64,000 nt of DNA. Origin: Channallabes apus. Taxonomy: Eukaryota; Chordata; Actinopteri; Siluriformes; Clariidae. This document shows, in pieces, positions 57,915 to 64,000 of this stretch; position 1 is the stretch's first letter, and each line of letters starts with the position of its first letter. The position numbers were made by a program, and so were the translations under genes. The notes below the pieces were generated by a model. That model saw only the letters and a program-made list of their open reading frames with translations. It was not told the DNA's origin and did no database searches. The stretch spans positions 1,589,059 to 1,653,058 of the forward strand of contig CM060113.1 of NCBI GenBank assembly GCA_030522415.1. The letters run 5' to 3'.

Positions 57915-58644
57915 GAGTATATACTGAGATAGACAGAGTACCACTGAAAATTATGTGGATTTAATAAGTTTTTTTTTTTACATTTCAAGTTCCATAAAAT
58001 AAGTATAAATGTGGCTTTTTTTTTTAAGGTTCCATAAATAATCGTAAGAAATGTTGATAAAGGTTTATTAATGAGTTGTTACTGAGGTCTTTACTGTCTG
58101 ATATTTGTCTAAAAGCGTATTTATATCTTTCTTACACACTCACAAAGCAAAATATATAAAGTATATAATATTGAATACGTATAGAATCAAGGATAATATT
58201 AGTTTGTTATTATTAGTTAAATGGATTTATATTATTTAATATGTTTTTTTTATATTGGAGCTTTAGGATATTGTATGCACAAGATAAAAATAATATGAGC
58301 AGAACTAAAACTAGCATCAGTTTCGGTTCAGACATCAAATCTTGTATCTAATGATGAAGATTGGAATAATATTTTTTTTATACTTCTACTCATTGATATT
58401 AATACTGTTATTATATTTACTGTGTAACATTTATTGTGCAAAGTTTAACTGTATTAAACTTGTTTAAGCTTTCAAATAAACCAGGAAATGTAGGATGTGT
58501 ATCACCTTTATAACACTAGGTTTTAATATCGATGCAGTGATAACGATGCCGTCTCTAAGCACATCTGCACACCACATGACCGAAATAAAGAGATGTCATT
58601 AAAGTTGGCATTGCACTATAGCTACTGAAATCTTTATTATCTTC

Positions 58645-58698
<54 letters not shown>

Positions 58699-59795
58699 TC
58701 AGATTCAGAGTTGAGTTGTTGTTGTTGTTGTTGTTATTCCGCTCACAGCCGCAGAGCATTGCTGATTCTCAGCGCAGGTTTTTAGACGCTGATGCATATT
58801 CATATGTTTAATGTACAGACGCTCGTACCGTGCACTCCAGCCCGCCGCAGCAGCACGGACTCGCCTCATTGGTATGGTGGGACACGTTTCTGAAATCAGC
58901 CTGCATGTGTTTCTAATTAACGCTTTTCCCCACCGGGGGATGAAGACGACACGACACTCACTCAGGAAAACATGCGTGTGTGCAAAAGACTGGAAAAACA
59001 TAAATACAAAACTTTAAATAAAAATCTGTGTTATAGCGCTGCAAAATGATGAATTATTTAATATGGCTTAATACTCACAAAACAATCAGACTACAGTAGG
59101 CCTAAAATCATCTCTATGCCTTACAGTCAGTTTATAAACATGAATGTAGTAAAATTGCTGTCTTACTAAATTTATGACTAAATTAATTAATGCATCTATC
59201 ACATCAGCAAAAATGTAAACTCCCATGATGTTCAATTAACTTGAATTTAATTAATTTAATAGTCAACAGCTACGTAAAAACACCCAAGTTAATAAATATT
59301 TTTTATTCCCACACTCATGAGACCTCATGGCATTAAAATTCTCACTGATTCTTGGTGTCTTACCTATAAAACCTAATGCAACGACCACAATAACTGTGCA
59401 TTAGCCACAAAGTGTTTCAATGCATGAAGCCTGAAGAACCAGAACGATCCACTGGACTTACACACTGCTGCAATGTGGTTCTATTCGGTGACAGCATTTC
59501 AAACTTTCTAACATTCTTTTCTTTCTTTGTTTTTAAATGAATCCTTGAACTCCCTGGAATTTCCTATGGTCCTGAGAAATTTGGGAATGTTGGAAAGTGC
59601 CATTAGACTGTGGTTGTCATGGCAACGTGACATGTTTTTGGCTGTTTTAAACCAGTGTGAAGTCAAATCTTAGGATTTTAGTTCTAGTTTTAGGTCTAGT
59701 TTGTGTATAAAGAGTCTATTTGATTATTTTTCTAGTAAACTTTTTTGTAAATATTAACTTTTACATAAAATACATGAAAGTCAGAATAAAGAATA

Positions 59796-59833
<38 letters not shown>

Positions 59834-60078
59834 AGACAGCGAAAATTGAGCGTGATGTATTAATTATAAACGGAAGAGAACATTACACATTTATGCGAAT
59901 AAACAAATCGTTTGAAACATTTGATGAGTGTAACGTCTGCTTTCATGTTTAAAGTTTAATGTTTAATTTCATTCCAAACTCAAATATGTATAAAAATCAG
60001 CTGCAGAATTTATTATAAACACACACAGACACTGTTTGCTTAATTTGACCTTTAAGGCAAACATTACAGACAGCTCTC

Positions 60079-60080
<2 letters not shown>
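57914..60080. other. Gene-poor region
   Basis: AT-rich DNA with (CA)n at 58649-58694 and (TG)n at 59800-59829. A complex block at 58735-58990 contains ATGCATATTCATATG (octamer-like) and CTAATTAACG. No gene recognised. Confidence 0.35.
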
Positions 60081-60138
<58 letters not shown>

Positions 60139-60146
60139 GCGTGTGT

Positions 60147-60201
<55 letters not shown>

Positions 60202-60286
60202 AGTGTGTGTGTGAGTGTGTGTGTGTGTGAGTGTGTGTGTGTGTGTGTGTGAGCGTGTGTGTGTGTGTGTGTGAGTGTGTGTGAGT
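60081..60286. repeat. Long interrupted (TG)n array
   Basis: About 205 bp of TG with GAGTG and GAGCG interruptions, the longest TG tract in the window. Confidence 0.95.
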
Positions 60287-61020
60287 TAAACCAGAGCAGA
60301 AAACAGAAGCCTGGTTCATCATGAGAGCCGGAGATTTACTGCCAGAGATTTCACAGCCAAGAGCTCTTCACAATTAATGGAGCTCATCATAAACACAGTG
60401 ATGTCTCGCTCACACACATGCACACACACACATGCACACACACACACGCATATACACACTCTTTAACAACCCTTTTAGCATGTCGCTAAAAGCTAACCAG
60501 AGCTCTTAGTGTATCATATGAGTACCCCAACCTAGCAACATACACCCGAGGCTATAAACACAGGAAGCGCGGCTCACATGCTAGCACTCGCACATGGCTA
60601 CGCTGTTAGCATGAGGTGGAGCTGCAACGAGAAAATATCGAACACGAGAAAGATTAGAAATAAAAAATAATAATAATAAATTGTTGTATTGTATAACTTT
60701 ATACACAAATATTGGAGAACAAATTAGAAATGATGGGAAAAGGTACAGTTTAATATAATTATTTCACGTATTGAAATAAAACACATTTAAGAGTAAATAA
60801 TAAAAATTTGTTTTTGTATAAATAAATATGTATTCATTTATAATCTTTACTCAAACCAGTAATTAATCAAATTTAATATAAAACAATACACAGAAGTTAG
60901 GGAACAGATTTAGTAGAAGCACAGCAACTAATATTACATAATTGATACATTTATAAATAATTGATCATTTGAACCAGCACTAACAAATAATATCTAAATT
61001 GCATATATATACTGTATATA
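60287..61020. other. Spacer, no gene seen
   Basis: Moderately complex sequence to about 60650, then AT-rich. Confidence 0.5.
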
Positions 61021-61253
61021 CAGGGTGACACAGAATAACGGGAACTTTTGAATTTATTCGTACAGGAGGACGCCATCTAAAGGACGTAATTAAAAAAAAT
61101 TATAAGTTCCATCAATGTTTCGTAAATGGCAAGTTTTAGGTTCCAATTACAATGATTTCTTTAATAAATAAAAGAAATAAATAAAAATAAATTTCTTTTA
61201 TCACTTCTAGTTTTATTGGATTGTAAAAAAGTTCCCCTTTTTTCTGTCACCCT
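61021..61253. mobile_element. MITE with imperfect terminal inverted repeats, TA-flanked
   Basis: The left end CAGGGTGACACAGAATAACG pairs with the right end, which inverted reads AGGGTGACAGAAAAAAGGGG and continues to GAACTTTT on both sides. TATA flanks both ends. About 233 bp, no coding capacity. This suggests a mariner-type non-autonomous element. Confidence 0.7.
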
Positions 61254-61270
61254 ATATATATATATATATA

Positions 61271-62635
61271 AAAATTAGCATATTGTGATAAAGTTCATTA
61301 TTTTCTGTAATGTACTGATAAACATTAGACTTTCATATATTTTAGATTCATTACACACAAACTGAAGTAGTTCAAGCCTTTTATTGTTTTAATATTGATG
61401 ATTGTGGCATACAGCTCATGAAAACCCAAAAGCCCTATCTCAAAAAATTAGCATATTTCATCCAACCAATAAAAGAAAAGTGTTTTTAATACAAAAAAAG
61501 TCAACCTTCAAATAATTATGTTCAGTTCTGCACTCAATACTTGGTCGGGAATCCTTTTGCAGATTCTTGTGTCTTGTGTCTCTCAACTTTCTCTTCACAA
61601 TATCCCACAGATTCTCTATGGGGTTCAGGTCAGGAGAGTTGGCAGGCCAATTGAGCACAGTAATACCATGGTCAGTAAACCATTTACCAGTGGTTTTGGC
61701 GCTGTGAGCAGGTGCCAGGTCGTGCTGAAAAATTAAATCTTCATCTCCATAAAGCTTTTCAGCAGATGGAAGCATGAAGTGCTCCAAAATCTCCTGATAG
61801 CTAGCTGCATTGACCCTGCCCTTGATAAAACACAGTGGACCAACACCAGCAGCTGACATGGCACCCCAGACCATCACTGACTGTGGGTACTTGACACTGG
61901 ACTTCTGGCATTTTGGCATTTCCCTCTCCCCAGTCTTCCTCCAGACTCTGGCACCTTGATTTCCCAATGACATGCAAAATTTGCAACCTGTAGCCCATTT
62001 CCTGCACACGCCTGTACACGGTGGCTCTGGATGTTTCTACTCCAGACTCAGTCCACTGCTTCCGCAGGTCCCCCAAGGTCTGGAATCGGTCCTTCTCCAC
62101 AATCTTCCTCAGGGCCCGGTCACCTCTTCTCGTTGTGCAGCGTTTTCTGCCACACTTTTTCCTTCCCACAGACTTCCCACTGAGGTGCCTTGATACAGCA
62201 CTCTGGGAACAGCCTATTCGCTCAGAAATGTCTTTCTGTGTCTTACCCTCTTGCTTGAGGGTGTCAATGATGGCCTTCTGGACAGCAGTCAGGTCGGCAG
62301 TCTTACCCATGATTGCGGTTTTGAGTAATGAACCAGGCTGGGAGTTTTTAAAAGCCTCAGGAATCTTTTGCAGGTGTTTAGAGTTAATTAGTTGATTCAG
62401 ATGATTAGGTTAATAGCTCGTTTAGAGAACCTTTTCATGATATGCTAATTTTTTGAGATAGGGATTTTGGGTTTTCATGAGCTGTATGCCACAATCATCA
62501 ATATTAAAACAATAAAAGGCTTGAACTACTTCAGTTTGTAACGAATCTAAAATATATGAAAGTCTAATGTTTATCAGTACATTACAGAAAATAATGAACT
62601 TTATCACAATATGCTAATTTTTTGAGAAGGACCTG
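61271..62635 (-). mobile_element. Tc1-like transposon, sister copy with the same deletion
   Basis: Near-identical to 7008-8390 in reverse. Transposase N-terminal frame 62310 to about 61972 and C-terminal frame about 61990-61560, separated by the same deletion that removes the first catalytic Asp. The low-coordinate terminus lacks about 12 nt (CAGGTCCTTCTC) and starts inside the motif AAAATTAGCA after a (TA)n run. The other terminus ends GAGAAGGACCTG. The inverted repeat at the high end also lacks a few bases (TTTGTAACG versus TTTGTGTGTAATG). Confidence 0.92.
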
Positions 62636-63003
62636 TGTATATTGCAGTAATTGACAAATTTACAAAAATTACACCAATTATTTATACACAATAATTAATA
62701 AATTTCATGGAGGCTTCTCATTTTACAAACCTCCATGAAAGCATGAGTTTTGTTTATGAATTCAAATGTTATGTTTATACATAAAGAAATTCCTTTTATA
62801 AGTTCAATTTACATGTATAATTTTATTTTTATCAATTATACTAAAATGCTAAATAAAAAGAATAATAAGGAAATAAATGGAAATGATTATCTATTATGTA
62901 GAATATAGTTTATAATCATTTATAAATAATTTACATTCATAAACCTTACAGAAACACACTTTATAGACACTCTAGTGCAATACACCCAGAGCTGTAAATA
63001 TAA

Positions 63004-63042
<39 letters not shown>

Positions 63043-63047
63043 GTGTG

Positions 63048-63103
<56 letters not shown>

Positions 63104-63563
63104 ATAGCATTCAGGCTTCCTCAGGTCAAGCTTGAGTGATCTCCATTAGCAGCCTGTCAGGGCATTAAATAAATAACTCTCATCAGTGACATGGCTGAGC
63201 ACGCTGGGTGGCTAGCATCAGAGCGACGACTAGCCGCGGTTGTGTATAAATTATTAATGACTTCCTTCTCGTCATTTTGGACAGGACGAGGGAAAAAAAA
63301 GGAGAAATCTAGAACTGATTTGCAATTTATTCCTGAGCAGTTTGTCCATCAAACCTCCTTCTGACAGAATAATCCGAGCTAATCCGTCTGCTCACTTTCA
63401 CTTGTTGGCTCTCATGCAAAGTGCGGCTCGCTAAATCCCGCTACCTGTCAGTCACAAACTCGCCGGGCGCTGAGCCCGCGGCCTTAACCTCGCCGTCCCA
63501 CACTTTAATCCACTATATACCTGGCAAAGCTAGCCGGCTAAAGTAGAGCCTAGCATGATACTA

Positions 63564-63614
<51 letters not shown>

Positions 63615-64000
63615 TGTAAAAACGGCTGTGTTTTAAGAGACAGGGACACGGAGGCTCTGACAGGAGCTAATCCGCAGTAAGAGGAGTGTTTGTGTCGGGA
63701 GGACTGACCTCCACGTCCCGTCATAAAGACAGCAGCTAAACATCTCCATGTGCGGTCCGTCTCCATCACGCTGTGACATCATTCTGCCAAATTTCATGCT
63801 GCTGTCGTCCTCGGGTCCCCGTGTAGCTCTTGTATGAGACGGTAAAAACAGGGTGTTTGATTGATTTTTGCTTCTCATTTGGGAACCTAAAGCTCAGCTT
63901 TAATTAAATTAGGACAATATACAATAAAATGGCCAAAACAATAACACGTGCTGAGCCACTGGCTGAAACTGTTGCGTAGTCATCGTTAAACACGCGGACA
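62636..64000. other. AT-rich spacer then complex block
   Basis: AT-rich to 62990, (TG)n at 63006-63102, complex DNA at 63110-63570 (AAATAAATAACTCTCATCAG, TTGCAATTTATTCCTGAGC), (CA)n at 63577-63610. No gene recognised; the minus-strand frames at 63530-63878 have no protein features. Confidence 0.35.

Noticed and set aside
57633..57988. [12 protein letters not shown] frames
   Set aside because: Products of the GATA array.

Overview
The window looks like a teleost (ray-finned fish) nuclear genome. It has compact vertebrate genes with GT-AG introns, a very high load of (CA)n/(TG)n microsatellites, several Tc1/mariner families, hAT elements, L2 and Rex1-type LINEs and DANA-like tRNA SINEs. Within teleosts the mix would fit an otophysan such as a catfish, but that is an inference and the species cannot be fixed from sequence alone.

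Genes: (1) On the minus strand, 5980 to 1172, a complete four-exon gene for Golgi-associated kinase 1B (GASK1B/FAM198B, predicted 493 aa). (2) On the plus strand, a tandem pair of zinc alcohol dehydrogenases. Copy A (11308-14802, nine coding exons, 378 aa) and copy B (21308-36622, nine coding exons, 377 aa) both have all splice sites, zinc ligands and the NAD-binding motif. An orphan ADH exon 3 (17816-17966) lies between them and is the only visible remnant of a third copy. GASK1B and ADH-A are divergently arranged, with about 5 kb between their start codons.

Mobile elements: a Tc1-like transposon (7008-8390) sits between GASK1B and ADH-A. A sister copy (61271-62635, minus) carries the same internal deletion in the transposase. 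A 5'-truncated L2 LINE (about 18116-21038, minus) ends at the edge of the region shared by the two ADH promoters, just upstream of ADH-B. The last intron of ADH-B is 10.8 kb, against 123 bp in ADH-A. It holds one hAT element with a perfect 8-bp target duplication (25944-27580). It also holds a second 8.0-kb hAT-like element (28303-36336, perfect 8-bp duplication) that carries a 4.3-kb array of a 21-bp minisatellite almost free of G on the plus strand. Two copies of a SINE fragment and a complete, intact Rex1/Babar-type LINE (ORF 30991-33921, 976 aa) are nested in that array.

From about 36.9 kb to the end I find no convincing gene. This gene-poor region contains microsatellites, a 17-bp minisatellite (50314-50896), a 340-bp GA-rich tract, a GATA array, degraded Tc1 copies, SINEs and several complex, non-repetitive blocks that could be conserved non-coding elements. 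I see no CRISPR, rRNA or canonical tRNA gene. The most unusual structure is the minisatellite-bearing hAT element nested in the ADH-B intron. I see no new multi-gene system.
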